Positions 43,316-56,402 of a stretch of DNA of 64,000 nt are shown piece by piece. The notes beneath the pieces were generated by a model that saw only the letters and a program-made list of their open reading frames with translations, searched no databases and had not been told where the DNA came from. Location: positions 51,969,157 through 52,033,156 of the forward strand of contig OZ010600.1 in NCBI GenBank assembly GCA_963932145.1, read 5' to 3'. Each line of letters begins with the position of its first letter. Position 1 is the stretch's first letter. The DNA comes from Acanthosepion lycidas (Eukaryota; Mollusca; Cephalopoda; Sepiida; Sepiidae). The translations under genes were made by a program, and so were the position numbers.

Positions 43316-43743
43316 TGGTGCTTGATAGTTTGCTAAAAACAACCAAGATGAAGTTAATTTGAAAGAAATGTGTAATGTAACATGATTTTCACCTGTCAGC
43401 CTCTTCGTTGCTTTTTTGGGGGGGTAAGAATTGTGATTGTAATGATATTAAGAAATATTTATGGGAGCAATTTTGTCTTATTTTTGTTGTTAAAAAAGAA
43501 AAAAAAAAGTTTAACATCTCAAAGCACCTCTACTTCCAAACTGCATTTGTGTGGAATAGGAAAGGTAGCCAGTTTTGACTTCATTTGTTGTTTTTTTTTT
43601 TTTTTGTTTTTTTTTTTTTCATGTCTTTAATGATCTGCACTGAGTGCAGCTGTACTTTTCATATGTCAACCATGTTTGCCTGTCAGTTACAGGAGAGAAG
43701 CAATAAAATTGTTTAAAAGTCATCAATTCTTCTTTTTTTTTTT

Positions 43744-43778
<35 letters not shown>

Positions 43779-44314
43779 TCAGCATTCCCTGATGTACCGC
43801 TTAGGTGAAACCTGGGTAAGTTTGTCTGGCTAACTAGGTTTATCTAGGTCTGCTCTACGGTTGTATTGAGCTCTTTTAGTTAGTTGTTTACTCGTGTCAA
43901 GGTTTTTTCTTTGGGCTTTACACCTGTATCTGTGGGATTTTTTTTTTTTTTGACAGACTTTCATGTTTCTAGCTCTTTCTTTTTTTAAAACCTTTTTTTC
44001 CTTCGTAATTGATTTGATTATTGGCAAAAAATTTGAAGGTTTTTCGAAGCGAGTATAGTTACATATATCAGATGAAGTCACAAGTCATAGTGGCTGAGGG
44101 CTTGAGCATGCTGGCTTTGGTCAAATTGTTTATCATGCTAGATAACACGCTCTTTCCTAGAAACTGTAACTAAGGTCTTCTTAGTATAGTTGCAGTATAA
44201 ACCACAGGTGGGCGCTGTGGGTATTAATAAACACAAATATGCCTGAGCAAACATCTGCAATATGGATTGTCTAGCTGCCCTAGTAGACGGGTATCCTTGA
44301 ATATGAGTGGCCAG

Positions 44315-44343
<29 letters not shown>

Positions 44344-44350
<7 letters not shown>

Positions 44351-44921
44351 AATTACAGACAAAAATTTGGATTGCCAATGGGATCCCCTCTCAGTGGATT
44401 AATGCCATGTATTTTCTTGGAATTTTTCGAGTCTACTTGTTTCCAAAACATTTTAACTGAACAATCAACTTACTTCTGATATATTGATGATGCTCTATTA
44501 ATATATACCCATGATACTAATTTACTGGATCTTGTAGATAAACTAAACAAATTCAAACATGCAATAGAAATTATATACAAAATAAAAAAAAACTATACTT
44601 TACCTTTCTTAGACAACATGTTACACTGAATTGACAACAGCCTAAAACTTAGTGCCCACTGAAAATCAACCAATAAAAATAACCTAATTAACTTCTATTC
44701 CAATCATAATGAAATAAAATCTGGAATGATCATTGGATTCTATTTAAAAGCACTCAGAATTTACACAGTCATATTCAGTGTGAAACAAAAGGCTTATAAA
44801 ATATTCCAAAATAGAAAAGTTGTCCTTCCTGACAAACCCAATGAATCAAAAAAAAATATTCTACCCACAACTACAACCAAAAAGAACTTATCTGAACTCA
44901 ATATAAAATTTGTCACAACTA
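44344..44921 (+). pseudogene. Penelope-like element, reverse transcriptase part
   Basis: From the end of an AT microsatellite the + strand reads FGLPMGSPLSGLMPCIFLEF, then YIDDALLIY (the catalytic RT motif), then YTLPFLDNMLH and INFYSNHNEIKSGMIIGFYL. These are reverse transcriptase and connector segments of Penelope-like retroelements. The 5' half is missing at the AT run and there are stops (for example the TGA before IDNSLKL), so it is dead. It continues at 46210 after the mariner insertion. Confidence 0.85.
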
Positions 44922-46209
44922 TCATGTCATCCCATAAGTTCTGTCCGAATTTTGAATAAAGAAAACAAGTGACCAAATGTTACACTTAATTACAGATTCA
45001 ATCAACAATGTATTTTCCCTGATTATCTATGACTTTCTTCCATCTATTAACAAGCTTACTAATTCCATTACTGTAAAATTCTTTTGGCTTTGATTCGAAG
45101 AACTCACAAATGTCAGTTTTAACCTTTTCCTGTGTCACAAAAGCTGTTTCTTCCAAATGATTCTGTAAGCTACGAAACAAATGGTAGTCTGAAGGAGCAA
45201 GATCGAGAGAATAAGGTGGATGAGGAATTTTCTCCCAACCAAGTTCTTAGATCTTTTGTGACATGATTCTTGCTGTGTGGGGTCGCGCATTGTCCTGATG
45301 AAACATCACCTCTTTTCGATTCACTAGAGCAGGTCTTTTTTTTCTCAAAGCTTGGTTCAAACACTCTAATTGCTGACAGTATATTTGAACATTAATTGTT
45401 GCATTAGGTGGTAAGAATTCAAAGTGGATTATTCCTTGGTGATCCCACCAGATTGAAAGAAGAACCTTTTACCCATGAAGTTCCCTTCTTGGCTGTGGCT
45501 GGGGTCCTTCCCCTTTACCAAGCCACTGTCTACGATGCTTAACATTTCAATAAAAGATCCATTTTTTGTCGTCAGTCACAAGTCTATCCAAAAAAGGTGA
45601 AACAAGTTGGCGAGAATGGAGAGAAGAGCAGATGTCAACTCGGGATTTGAGGTTGTTTTCAGACAATTCATGAGGCACCCATTTTCCAAGTTTTGGAACT
45701 TTTCCAAGTTGTTGAAGATGACGATGAAAAGTTGTATGGTTTGAACTGGAACCACTGCCAATTCCTCAACTGATAAAGCAGGATTTTCTTCAAGGGCTGC
45801 TTCAAGAAGCTTTTCATCAAACTCAACTGGATGTCTGGTTCAGTCTTCATCTTCAAGGGTGAAATCTCCACCTCTGAATTTTGCAAACCATCTTCTGCAA
45901 GTTCTTTCATTCACATATTCCTCTCCATAAACTGAGTGAATGTTTCTAGCCGCTTCGGCTGCTGAGTTTCCTTTCTTGAACTCATCAAGCATTATGTGCC
46001 TCAAATGATTCTTGGGTACTTCCATGTTTGCAGGGTTTTAATCAAACAAAAATTAATTTTATTGTTCTCTGAAATAAAATTTGATCAGTTTAAATGCATC
46101 TAAACATAAAAATAATGTTCAGCTCCATTAGACATTATAAAATACTCTTTAAATTTCGTTCATTTTAACAAAAAGTTAAAATTTGGATAGAACTTATGGG
46201 ATGATCTGA
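44922..46209 (-). mobile_element. Mariner transposon inserted in the Penelope-like element
   Basis: 1,288 bases between two TA dinucleotides (44920-44921 and 46210-46211). The ends are inverted repeats sharing TCATCCCATAAGTTCT. The - strand frame begins at 46025, MEVPKNHLRHIMLDEFKKGN, with the helix-turn-helix region (ERTCRRWFAKFRGGDF), and continues through the three catalytic motifs VTDDKKW, MFHQDNARPHTA and PHPPYSLDLAPSDY, ending near 45001. Several stops and shifts break it, so it is a fossil of the mariner (DD34D-type) group. Confidence 0.88.
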
Positions 46210-46560
46210 TACATCTGAAACAATCAAGGATTTACTCAATAAAAAACAAAACCAGCAGCCAAAACTTGAAGGAGGAATTTACTCTATTAAGTGCAGGAAT
46301 TGCTAGACTGAATACACGAAGTTTAAACAAGAGACTATATGAACACAAAAGGATCATTTTAAAAAACACTCAAAATGCATTGGTTGTTCACTGTAATGCA
46401 ACTGACCACAATTTTGACATAGGGAATGCTACTTTGATTAAAAGAGAAAATAATTCACTAAGATGAAAATGTCTGGAAAGGACCTTGATCCCTAGTTCAG
46501 CCATGGTAAATATGCATCCAGGCTCTTGGCAGATTTTCTGTTGTCATAATGTGGGATAGT
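46210..46560 (+). pseudogene. Penelope-like element, GIY-YIG endonuclease part
   Basis: Resumes after the mariner: LEGGIYSIKCRNC (GIY motif), then, after a shift, SLNKRLYEHKRIILKNTQNA and DHNFDIGNATLIKRE, the endonuclease domain of Penelope-like elements. The bases that would encode the YIGETG stretch are deleted, so the second half of the GIY-YIG signature is lost. Confidence 0.82.
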
Positions 46561-46808
46561 CAGTGACAAAGCTGATGGAGAGAAAAGCAAAAAGAATATA
46601 GATGAATTTGGCTAAATTGAAAAAATATTCTTTCAAAAATTTTGAAACTACCAGCATCTCTTGTTTTGTGTGCATGTGTAGTCAGAGCAACGTCAACAAA
46701 ACCCACTTGAATGAAGTCCTAACAGATGAAGCGTGTCACAAAATTGTTTTTTTTTCTAATTTGTCTTACTATTTTCTCGATATATATCAATATTTGTCAT
46801 ACTATTCA

Positions 46809-46863
<55 letters not shown>

Positions 46864-46956
46864 GTTGGATAGATGTAAGTTTGTGACCCTGGGTTTCACG
46901 CTTTTGCGATCGTCAGACAAACTCCTAATAAGTACCGCGCATATAATATATAAATA

Positions 46957-47000
<44 letters not shown>

Positions 47001-47540
47001 AAGAAATTTGACAAATGGCAAGAAGTGTGTGTGTGTATTTGCGTGTATGCTTAAATAATGAATCATTGTACTTTTTACCTGGACATTTCTCGTGATGAAA
47101 GAAGAAAGAAAATAAGTGGCTTTAAAAAAAAAAAAAAAAAAAAAAAAGTCATTAATATTTATTCTGTATCTTTTCTAATTCTTAGTTCATGTTGAAAGTT
47201 GTTAATATGTTTTTCCAGCTCTTTCGTTTTGGGATCTGATGAAACCTAGAAAGGCAAAACACATAATCAAATCTAGTTTCAATGAAATGTTTTCATTTGT
47301 CAAATTTCATAAAAACTTTGTTGTCCTATTTTAAACACACACACACACACAGAATTTTTCATGGATTCTTTATGCAGTGGCTATTTCATATTTTTTCTTC
47401 TTTCAGTGCTGGTAACACAATTCATTCACTCACTCTCTTGCACACATATAAGCAACTTAAAATTTTGCTTAATTCTTACACAAGAATTAGTACTCAAGTT
47501 GCTTAATTTTTTGATGTTTGGGTCTAATAAATAGAAAATC
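46561..47540. other. Intergenic, simple repeats
   Basis: CT/TA runs (46808-46860), one arm of the hairpin repeat seen at 12285 (46870-46925), an AT run (46961-46996) and poly-A (47125-47147). No gene seen. Confidence 0.55.
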
Positions 47541-47544
47541 AAAA

Positions 47545-47990
47545 TAGACTGTTGTCCTCGTCTTTATTGTCATGGTCACATTTTGGCTGTTGTACACACC
47601 AGCCTTCTTCAGGTGATTGGAATTTTGAACTGAACTCTTTATTTCGTCCACCAGGGTAAATTGTTCTAGCTCCACGTGCCATGACTCTTTCAGATGTCTC
47701 AGTTATCTCTCTTTAACTCAACTCTCCAAGGTTTTGTTCACCACTGCCGTAGCCAGGTATTGAACTCACAACTCTTTGGGTAAAATCACTGGATCCAACC
47801 AACACTTATCCACTGGGGCCATGTGTCCTGGACACTTGGAGAGTTGAGTTAAAGGGAGATAACTGAGCGGTGGACGAAATAAAGGGTTCAGTTTAAAATA
47901 CCAATCATTCTAAGAAGGCTAGAGTGTACAATGGTCGAAAGGTTATGAACATAACAATGAAGATGAGGACAACATTACAATACTTCATCT
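47545..47990. repeat. Full-length fold-back family copy
   Basis: Outer arms GACTGTTGTCCTCGTCTTTA and AAGATGAGGACAACATT; inner arms CTTTAACTCAACTCTCCAAG and CTTGGAGAGTTGAGTTAAAG. The loop holds the tRNA-like part (TTGAACTCACAACTCTTTGG, CACTGGGGCCATGTGTCCTG). Confidence 0.8.
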
Positions 47991-49374
47991 CAGAAGTATA
48001 GACATAACTAAACTAGTATTGAATACAGTGTAAATTAATGTATTTAGAATTTTTTTTGTTTTTGGTGTTGCTTAAGCCACACTGACATTAATAGTGGAGT
48101 TGCTTAAAATTTACCCAAATTTTAGTACAGTTTCTTAAGAAAAAAAAAAAAATAATCATTTATTAAAAAATTTGAGAGCATTTTATTGTATATCTGGTTC
48201 TCAAAAGTTTCAAGTCACATCTCACCTTACAATCCCAGGTTTCCTTAATTCTTTCTCTTATTTTTAAATTGTTCTTCTTTTTACCATTACACTGAAATTC
48301 CTCCCCTGGTAACCTCCTTCTTTATGAATCCTTGTTCTAAAACTGAATGACCATCTGCTGCTGTGGAATAATGTCTAACAATCTCATCTAGCCTACAATT
48401 ACTATTGTAATGAGTTCAATTTTCACTGGGTCCCCTTTAACTTGGAGTTATTGTATCAGGCAAAACTGAATTTTGTAATAAAATGAAAGTACAGAACAAG
48501 CACCAATTCTTTTGAGATTAGTGATTGCCATTGGTGAAGAAAAAAAAAAAATTACAACTGAGTTTTGTTGTTGATTCATTTGAAATGGTTGTTGGAGAGG
48601 GAATGAGAAATTGAATGAGAGAAGGTGAAGTTTCTTCATTAAACAAGGAACTGATTTTAACCTGAGCATTAATCCTTTATCATTCAATCTTCCAAAACCT
48701 GACCCATAAATATTGAGAATGTTCAACCCACCATAACCCACCCCATGTATACTCTGCTATAATATGTAACATTGTCATTGCAAATAATGCAGAAAGTCAT
48801 GCAAACAGTGAGACTCTGAGGGCTGCTATTTACAAGGTGGATTTGAGCATGTTTGAATGTAGTGGCTGAGTGAAATCCAAGTCCTTTTGCTGACCTTGAC
48901 CTGTGAGGTAGGTGGTCACTTTTAGGGCTAAAATGTAGGTACCACCAAAAATTTGCATACCATGATGTAAAAAAACCCCCCAAATTTGATAAAAACAAAG
49001 TTTTATTGTCAAAATATTTGTTATAATTAAGAGGGAAGACCAAAGTATTTTTTGATTATATTATTAATTTTTTTAATCCTTTCTAGCTCATTTGAAATTT
49101 TGGTTAAAAATCTTTTTCTTGCATCGGTATGTTGGCCAAAGAAAATTTACCATTTTTTTTTTTTTTTCTTTTTTTTTTGCGGTAAAATAAACACTATTTT
49201 GGAAATTCGTGTAAACATCAAATAACTGTCAGATTTTAATTAAATTTTCACGATTTATTCAGAAATTAGATTATTTTAATTCTTTTTAGAAAATCTTGGT
49301 GAAAATTGTTTTTTTTTTCTTTTTACATCTGTTTGATAAATTAAAATTTCATCCTCTTCATATTTATATTTTAG

Positions 49375-49544
49375 TTAAAACCATTCACTGGGGAGGAAGA
49401 AAGGATATTGCACAGTACTCATCGAATATATCACTCGACAAAATAACTCGACACATTCTGTATATACATCAGGTTGTCAGTTTGCTTTATGAAGAAATTG
49501 GGGATGAAGAACAAGAAAATAAGTTTTGGGTTGAAGCACTGTAA
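49375..49544 (+). CDS. Candidate terminal coding exon of an unknown protein
   Basis: A TTTATATTTTAG acceptor is followed by an open frame of about 56 codons ending in TAA at 49542-49544. Residues include KTIHWGGRKDIAQYSS and ITRHILYIHQVVSLLYEEIG. The composition is balanced, with an amphipathic helical pattern, unlike the poly-Lys or Ile/Tyr frames produced by simple repeats here. I do not recognise the family and see no convincing upstream exon. It could be the last exon of a small gene between SLC38A10 and CEP131, an exon fossil, or part of a repeat. Confidence 0.3.
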
Positions 49545-49699
49545 AGATCAGGTTGCAATGAGTTCCACATGGACAGGAGGGGTTGGAATTTAGAAAAATT
49601 TAAATAGCTAATGAAAAAAATTTTTAATCTGTATTTTTGTTGTTGCTTTACTCATAAGATGTGGTGTGAGACATGTAATGTAAATTAATTTTTTACAAT

Positions 49700-50110
49700 G
49701 ATGTTCACCCTGTACAAGGCCCAAGAGTCACTCAAGGTAGAGGGTTACAGTGTAAGAGGCACCACACCAAGCAAAGTGATAATGTCACCAAGATGTAAGG
49801 ACTTACAAGAAGTGAAAGAGAAGGAAAAAAAACTTCAGAAAGAACTGGAAACCAAATCCTAAACAGTAAGCAAGGGATAAACCTCTGCTCCTGTTCAAAA
49901 AACAGGGGAAGAGTGTGAACCGGATGATAGGTGCCCCTATCTATTCTGATTTGATAGATGTGTAAAATGGTTGGTGCATAGAATGTGGAGGAAGTAGTGA
50001 TGCATGATGGGAATTGTGAAGGGAATATAAGCCAAGAGTGAGTTCTTTTTTTTGATAGATTAATTTTCACTCTCTCAAATAAGGATTGTTGAGGTGTGAC
50101 AGGATAGCAG
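49700..50110 (+). repeat. Interspersed family D copy
   Basis: CACCCTGTACAAGGCCCAAG and CACTCAAGGTAGAGGGTTAC match 13848-13910. The rest has no recognisable content. Confidence 0.4.
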
Positions 50111-50217
50111 TCCTGGTCGAGTCATACTAGTACATGGAAAGTAGTTAGTGACTTGAAGTATTGAGTCTTAATAATTCTAATGGGTAGAGATATTAGGAGG
50201 AGAAAAACATGGGAGAT

Positions 50218-50520
50218 CTGTCTATATTTCTGAGATGAGGTATTGTAACTATTTACATCATTTGAACTGTCCTCATCTTTATTGCCATATTCACAACCAA
50301 CCTTCTTCAGGTGATACACATTAGAATTTCAAACCAAACCCATTATTTAGTCCACAGGAGTAGATTGTTCTAATTCCACATGCCATATCTCAGTTAATTT
50401 CCTTTACTAACTCAACTCTTTAAGTCTGCTGTGGCCACTTATTGAACTCATTTGGATCAAGGCACTTTTTGGATTACTCAACCAACATTTTTATCCACGG
50501 GGTCATGTGTCCTTGTTTTG
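50218..50520. repeat. Fold-back family copy, one arm plus body
   Basis: CTGTCTATATTTCTGAGATG, TTCTTCAGGTGATACAC, GTAGATTGTTCTAATTCCAC and the terminal GGGGTCATGTGTCCTTG. Confidence 0.65.
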
Positions 50521-51579
50521 CTTTTCATTTTTCGTATTTTCTAAAATCCAATTGAAATTTCCAATCTTTTGTTTCAAAATTGATACAGGATTTGTATTCA
50601 TAACCTGAATAAGGTCCTTAACTAAGGCCCCAGTTTTACTGGAAAAAGTTTGCAAATTCCAATCTTCTCAAACTGGCAATGAAAACAAAAAAAAAAAAAA
50701 AAATGGGTCCCTAACAAGCAGTTTGAATAAATTAAGAAACTTTGTTACTTCTGTTGAAATGCTGATATTGAAAAAAAAAAAAAAAAAAAAAAATGTATAT
50801 ATTTTGAAATCCTTGAAAAATTTAAAGACCTTATTGGGGACTACAAAAACAGATGAATTTGTTTTTTTTTTGTTTTTTTTTTTAAAAAAAAAAAAAAAGA
50901 AAAAAAGAAAAGTGAACTCTAAATACTGAAAAGGAAAAAAAAATTTTTTTACTTTTATTTCATTGAGAAGAATTAGAACTGATCATTTTTTCTGAATAAT
51001 TTCTTATTATTAACACTTTTTTTTCTTTTGAATTGCCACTTAGAAGGATTGTAAATTTTTTTACTTTCCTCTGACAAGTTTCTTTTATATTTAAAAATAA
51101 TTACATCTGTTTTTATAGCCTTGAAAATTACATAAAACAGATAATGTTTAGATTAGATGTTTGGGGATTTTGCGGATTTTGGAGGGTCTTCATTTTTTTA
51201 GGAGGAAGGGGTTGGTTATATAAGCAGATCAGATTTTGATTAATGTGACATCTTTTCTTATCTGGTACTGCGATATTGTACAGTTGAAATGGATTTTATT
51301 TGATATAGTTGTCTGTGTGTGTATTTCATTATTTTTACCATTGGTTGAGGATGTAACAGTTAATTGTGGCTTTCAAGTCTCTAAAGGAGATTTTTGAATT
51401 TGATATGTTCATAGGGGAGGAATTTCTTGGCTGCTTTATCAGCCCAGCTATTCCCTGGGATTTCAAGATATAAAGAAGAAACAAATGCAAATTTTAGGAA
51501 TTAAACAAATATTTTCGATTTCTAAATTTTATAAAAGATTTTTATGACAATGATTTTTTTTTTTTTTTTTCAGACAATT

Positions 51580-52155
51580 ACATTGATACACTATTTACAT
51601 TATTTGCTATCATTCTCATGTTTGTTGCTATATTTATCACAACATTCCAGCCTTCTTCAGGTGGTTGGAATGTCAAACTGGACCCTTTATTTTGCTTGCT
51701 GGGGTAGACTGTTCTAGTTCCACATGCCATGTCTAATAGATGTCAGTTATCAGTTAACTCCAGTTAATTACCCCTCTCCAAGTTCTCCACCAGGTATTGA
51801 ACTTACACTCTTTGGGTCCTGTCACTAGATCTTACTAACACCTTTAACCACTGTGCCATGTGTCCTTGAGGACATCTCTGTATGAATTTCTGGGTATTAT
51901 AAACCTAATGTCTTCAGCAACAATTTTTTTTTTTACCAGAGCTCATAGTGCAACTTTCGTTGCTATTATTGCTTTTCTTTGGCACTCCTTATTACTGTTC
52001 CCCATATTGTATTCATTTCTATGCTTGGTCAGCTCAGATTTTTGAAGAAGGTCGGAGCGTACAACGGCTGAAATGTTGTGATAAATATGGCAACAAAAAT
52101 GAGGATGATAGTCCGAACAATGTAAATAATGTACTCAGAAATATAGACAGATGCA
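51580..52155. repeat. Fold-back family copy, arms split by unique sequence
   Basis: Left arm and body 51590-51880 (GCCTTCTTCAGGTGGTTGGA, GCCATGTGTCCTTGAGG) and right arm 52035-52155 (GAAGAAGGTCGGAGCGTACA, ATATAGACAGATGCAATTAC). Confidence 0.65.
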
Positions 52156-52374
52156 ATTACATTGGTTTTTGATATTTTTTAAGTTTAGTCTCGCACAAGG
52201 CTATATCTGTGAGATACTCACTAAAGATTGAACTCACTACAAAATTGTAATGTCCTGTGAAACTAGCTTGTTCACCATTTACTCTATATTGGGACACGAT
52301 GCCTTATGAAGTCTTGCTCTTATATACCATTTGACATATTAAATATTGAATCTGAAAAATTACCCTATGTTCTA

Positions 52375-54286
52375 CATCAGGCATGTCAAACTCAGAGCAT
52401 ATGGAGGTCCGCATTGGCCATATCTGCAGCCTCGAGAGCCACACCCGCTTACAGTCTTACATTAATCACAGCTAGTGGTAGCTAAACTTTAAATACAAAA
52501 TACTTACAATACAAGGTAGTACAATTTAATCCTTTTCATGTTGTCCTGGAGATTGACATCACTTTAGACAAACTATTCTCGATATATCAGGTTGGAATAT
52601 CTGTGTAGAGCCCACTTTGATCAAAGATGACAAATGTTCATCAGTTAATTTGGTTTTGTGAGATGTTTTTGTGGCCTTCATAAATTAAAATAACTGCTCA
52701 CAGACATATGTGGAACCAGACATCGCCATAATCTTTGTAACAAACTTTCTGAAGTTCTTAAATGTCTGAGGAAAGTACGAAAAAAATCTGGGTACCCCTA
52801 CTTCTGGGTACTTTCCCTTGAGTGTTGAGTCAGTCTGCATTTCCAATAGTTCCATCTGTAGACTTTCCTCTGCCTGAGCAATATCAAAAGCGAATGGTGG
52901 GAGAATAATGCAAACTGATCTTCACAAGAGGAAAAATCACAAAACCTTCACTGAAATTCCTTTGACAGCAATTCCAGCTAATTTTTGTACTTAGCAAAGT
53001 TAAATACAGACTCTTTGTTGACAGTTTTTTTCAACTCCTTGCACATAGGAAAATGAATCAAGTTTTCATGTGACAACTGGGACTTCAATAAAGCTAATTT
53101 TGCAATAAAACACTTGATATCATCATATAACTGAGTGATGAGCTTATTTTTACCTTGTAATTTCAAATTAATTGGGCAGTAATATCCACTGAAAAAGCTA
53201 GATCTTGGAGCCAACTTTCAACTCATCTGTGCTTTGATCCTTAATCTCCAAAAGCATAACAATTTCATGTTGCAATAAAATCATCTTTCCAGTACCTTGT
53301 GACATGAAAGCCACCAAACTTCTGTGTAGAATGGAACATCTGTGAACTGATTATTCATGTCTTCCAATAACTGGCTAAACTGATGGTGATGCTGAGCACA
53401 ACCTCTGATAAAGTTCATCGTTTTTGTGACAAAACCTAACACATGATCTAATTTTAAAATCTTGGAACATAAGTTCTGTTAATGAATTATACAGTGAAAA
53501 TGCTTGAATGTTGAATCTGGATATGTTTTCTATTTTTGTACCTAACTTGGCAGCAACACCATTATGTCTTCCAACCATATTGGCAGCACCATCAGTAGAT
53601 AAACACACGAGTTTACTCAAATTAAGGCCATACTCATGGAGAAGCTGTCCAACTTTCTCAAAAATGTTCTGACCTGTTGTAGTATCATGCATTGGGACCA
53701 GTTCAATTAGTCCTTCATAAAATTGAAATTTATTGCCACAAGCCCTGATGAAAATGGTGAGCTATGCTATTCCATCGATATCAACAGTCTTATCCAGAGC
53801 AATAGAAAAATGTTCAAAACTTGATGATAAAGTCTTCACTGTCACTAACTCAAATCATCTGCCATTTCATCAATCTGTTCAACAACAATGTACTTGCTTC
53901 ATGAAATGTCTTGAAATAAGTGTGACTTCTCTGGACATACAATTTCAGCTGTTTTTACAAGACATCGCAGAGTTCAAAGCTTGCAGTAAGAGAACTAACG
54001 TTGCCTTTCTGAATTTTTGTAAAGCACCTCTTGCTGTGTTAACCTTGAATTCCTTCACTTTTGAAACACGCATATCTCCTTCATATTTATCATAAGGTCG
54101 ATGGTTTGTTTGATAATGTCTTTTCACATTATATTCTTTTGGTGTTGCAATGCAATGGTTGCAAATCAAACAGTTTATCTTTCCATTAACAGTGGTACAA
54201 AAGTACTGTAATTGCCACTTTCCTTGAAACACACATCCTTCTTCAGATAATTTTCTCTTTTTACAAGATGGAGTAGAATCTGACAT
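52375..54286 (-). pseudogene. hAT transposase gene remnant (ZBED / GTF2IRD2-like)
   Basis: The - strand starts at 54286 with MSDSTPSCKKRKLSEEGCVF, followed by a BED-type zinc finger (CLICNHCIATPKEYNVKRHYQTNH). Further on come the RNase H-like core pieces SIALDKTVDIDGIA, MHDTTTGQNIFEKVGQLLHE and LVCLSTDGAANMVGRHNGV, and near the left end LTDEHL and the closing residues typical of such domesticated-looking hAT proteins. Many stops and frameshifts are present. This family gave rise to host genes such as ZBED5 and GTF2IRD2 in vertebrates, but this copy is dead. Terminal inverted repeats were not found. Confidence 0.82.
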
Positions 54287-54289
54287 TTT

Positions 54290-56240
54290 TAAGGCAAAAT
54301 ATTACAAAATTACGAATGTTTTCACTTTACATTTGTTCTTATTTAGAAGTTAAAAATAGTCGCTGACATTCGAAAACAAAAAAAAACCATTGAGATAGAA
54401 TAAACAATCTACTCAATTGACAAAAAATCTGTTTTTAATAATTTGCATTACCAACATAGACAAAATTCTTGATGTATCACGGCTATAGAAACCTTTGCGA
54501 GGGCCACCAAGATGCATGTAAAGGACTGCCAGTGTAACGTATTAACAACAAATGAGAATTTCAACCACTAAATAATTGGTTCAACAATAAATGAAATTTA
54601 TGTTGCAATTAATTATCCAGACAGTTTAAGAATGGATATAGAATTAAACTAGACCCCCACCCATTGACCTGTTGGGTCAACCTTGTGTTTACTATTTATA
54701 TTTAGTTTCATGAAGAGTTTGTGAAAGCAGAGATATGTTAAACTAATTTCAAATAAGTGTATTTTTAAGAAACATAATACATTTTATTAAATTTACAAAA
54801 CACTTATTTACAATATTTTTTGCTTGTTTAATGTATACTACTTGTCCCCCATTGAATCTTTCAAGGTTCAGATTATAAAACAGTGAAGTTGCTTTCAACA
54901 TTAAAAATATTGTCTGAAGAAAGTTGAACTAAAAATACTTACTGTATAAACAAATCGTATTTTTTAAATCATACAAGAAATAGAATTTACTTACTGTCGA
55001 TGGTGTTGCTGTAGTCTGAAGCAATCTCTGAAGTTTGTCAGTGTTGTCGCTTTTAGTATGAGATCATGAAATTCATAAGTGAGAGTGGCATGAACCTTGA
55101 TAACAGTTGTGCAGCCAGATTTTGTATGTTCTCCATTTCTTTCTCCCCACACGATAAATTTGCATCTTTCTTTACCCACTCTCTATATATAACTTCTGGT
55201 AAACACACAGTGTTTTGTATTAATATAGATTAGATATAATAATGGTGTTAGGAATCCCGATGAGGGAGTGAAAAATTACAAAACTCTGAGTTGACCTATT
55301 GAACATTATTATATCTAATTTAATATTTATCACTCTACTCTAATATTGAGCACTTTATTAGTATAAATTCTGTTAAATTTGATTTACATTAAATTACATT
55401 CTATGTATATTAATTGCTAGTTTTAATAACAATTATTATTACAGTTTTTCAAGTGAAATTTAAGTAGTAGTTTATATGCCATAAAAATTAGTAATTATTT
55501 CCAAGCAGAGAAAGGACTCTTAAAGATTATCACATTTAGTATTTATAACTAAATAGCACAATGGTCCCCGCTCAATTTGTTAGGACACCTGTGTAAATGA
55601 TTTTTTATCTGGGCCTGTAGCAACAGTAAAATTAAGATGTGAGAACTTCAAAGCAAATATTTGCTGTTCACAAGTCGGGAAAAACAAATAAAATGAATAA
55701 ATAAATAAAAACTTTTATGATCAAGTGCCACTTGGCTGGAAGATAAGGAATTCCTGTTGTGAGCTTATCTAGAATATGGCCTCACTATATAAGTGATAGT
55801 TGCAGTCCAGTCACAAACTTCCCATGAAAGTCAGAGTCATATGAGAAAGATGGTTAGTGTAAGAAGAGATGAAGAATAAGTAGAATTTTTTGGTAAAGGG
55901 AAGATCTGGTCTGTTACTATGTCATGAAAGACAAAAGTAGCAATTTCCCAAGTGTCACTTACCTACCATCCATCAGACAGTGCCAGGTGAATCCATGAAT
56001 TAAAAAACTTTTCTCCCCGTGTGATATCTCACCTTCAGTTTCTTGTTGAATGTATGCTAGGTTTTAGTTCACAACAATGCAAGTGGAATTGAACCACAGC
56101 ATAGAGCATAGCTGACCAGCCAATGAAAAATTGAATGAGAATCCAATCATATGTTCACAAAAGTATTTATAACCAAGTCTTGTTATCAAGTGATTGTAAA
56201 TTAACAACTAAAAACAGAAAATTATTATATTTAAATTATT
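54290..56240. other. Intergenic, no recognised gene
   Basis: AT-rich. A 62-codon frame on the - strand (54991-55179) has plausible composition but no recognisable domain. Otherwise nothing supportable. Confidence 0.5.
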
Positions 56241-56242
56241 TA

Positions 56243-56321
56243 TTAGGTTGGTGCAAAAATAATGTCGTTTTCTCACATAGTAACATATGTGGGAAAACGA
56301 CATTATTTTTGCACCAACCTA
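56243..56321. mobile_element. MADE1-like palindromic mariner MITE 7
   Basis: Left end intact (TTAGGTTGGTGCAAAAATAA), right end decayed at the last bases (CCAACCTATT). Same short loop type as MITEs 1 and 3. Confidence 0.82.
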
Positions 56322-56343
56322 TTTTTTACTAGTAAAAATTTTT

Positions 56344-56399
<56 letters not shown>

Positions 56400-56402
<3 letters not shown>

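Noticed and set aside
49375..49544. Alternative last exon of SLC38A10
   Set aside because: The entry phase does not match the donor phase of exons i or j, and the residues bear no resemblance to the SLC38A10 end.
54991..55179. 62-residue - strand frame near the hAT fossil
   Set aside because: Composition is plausible, but no domain or splice signal could be tied to it; likely part of a repeat.
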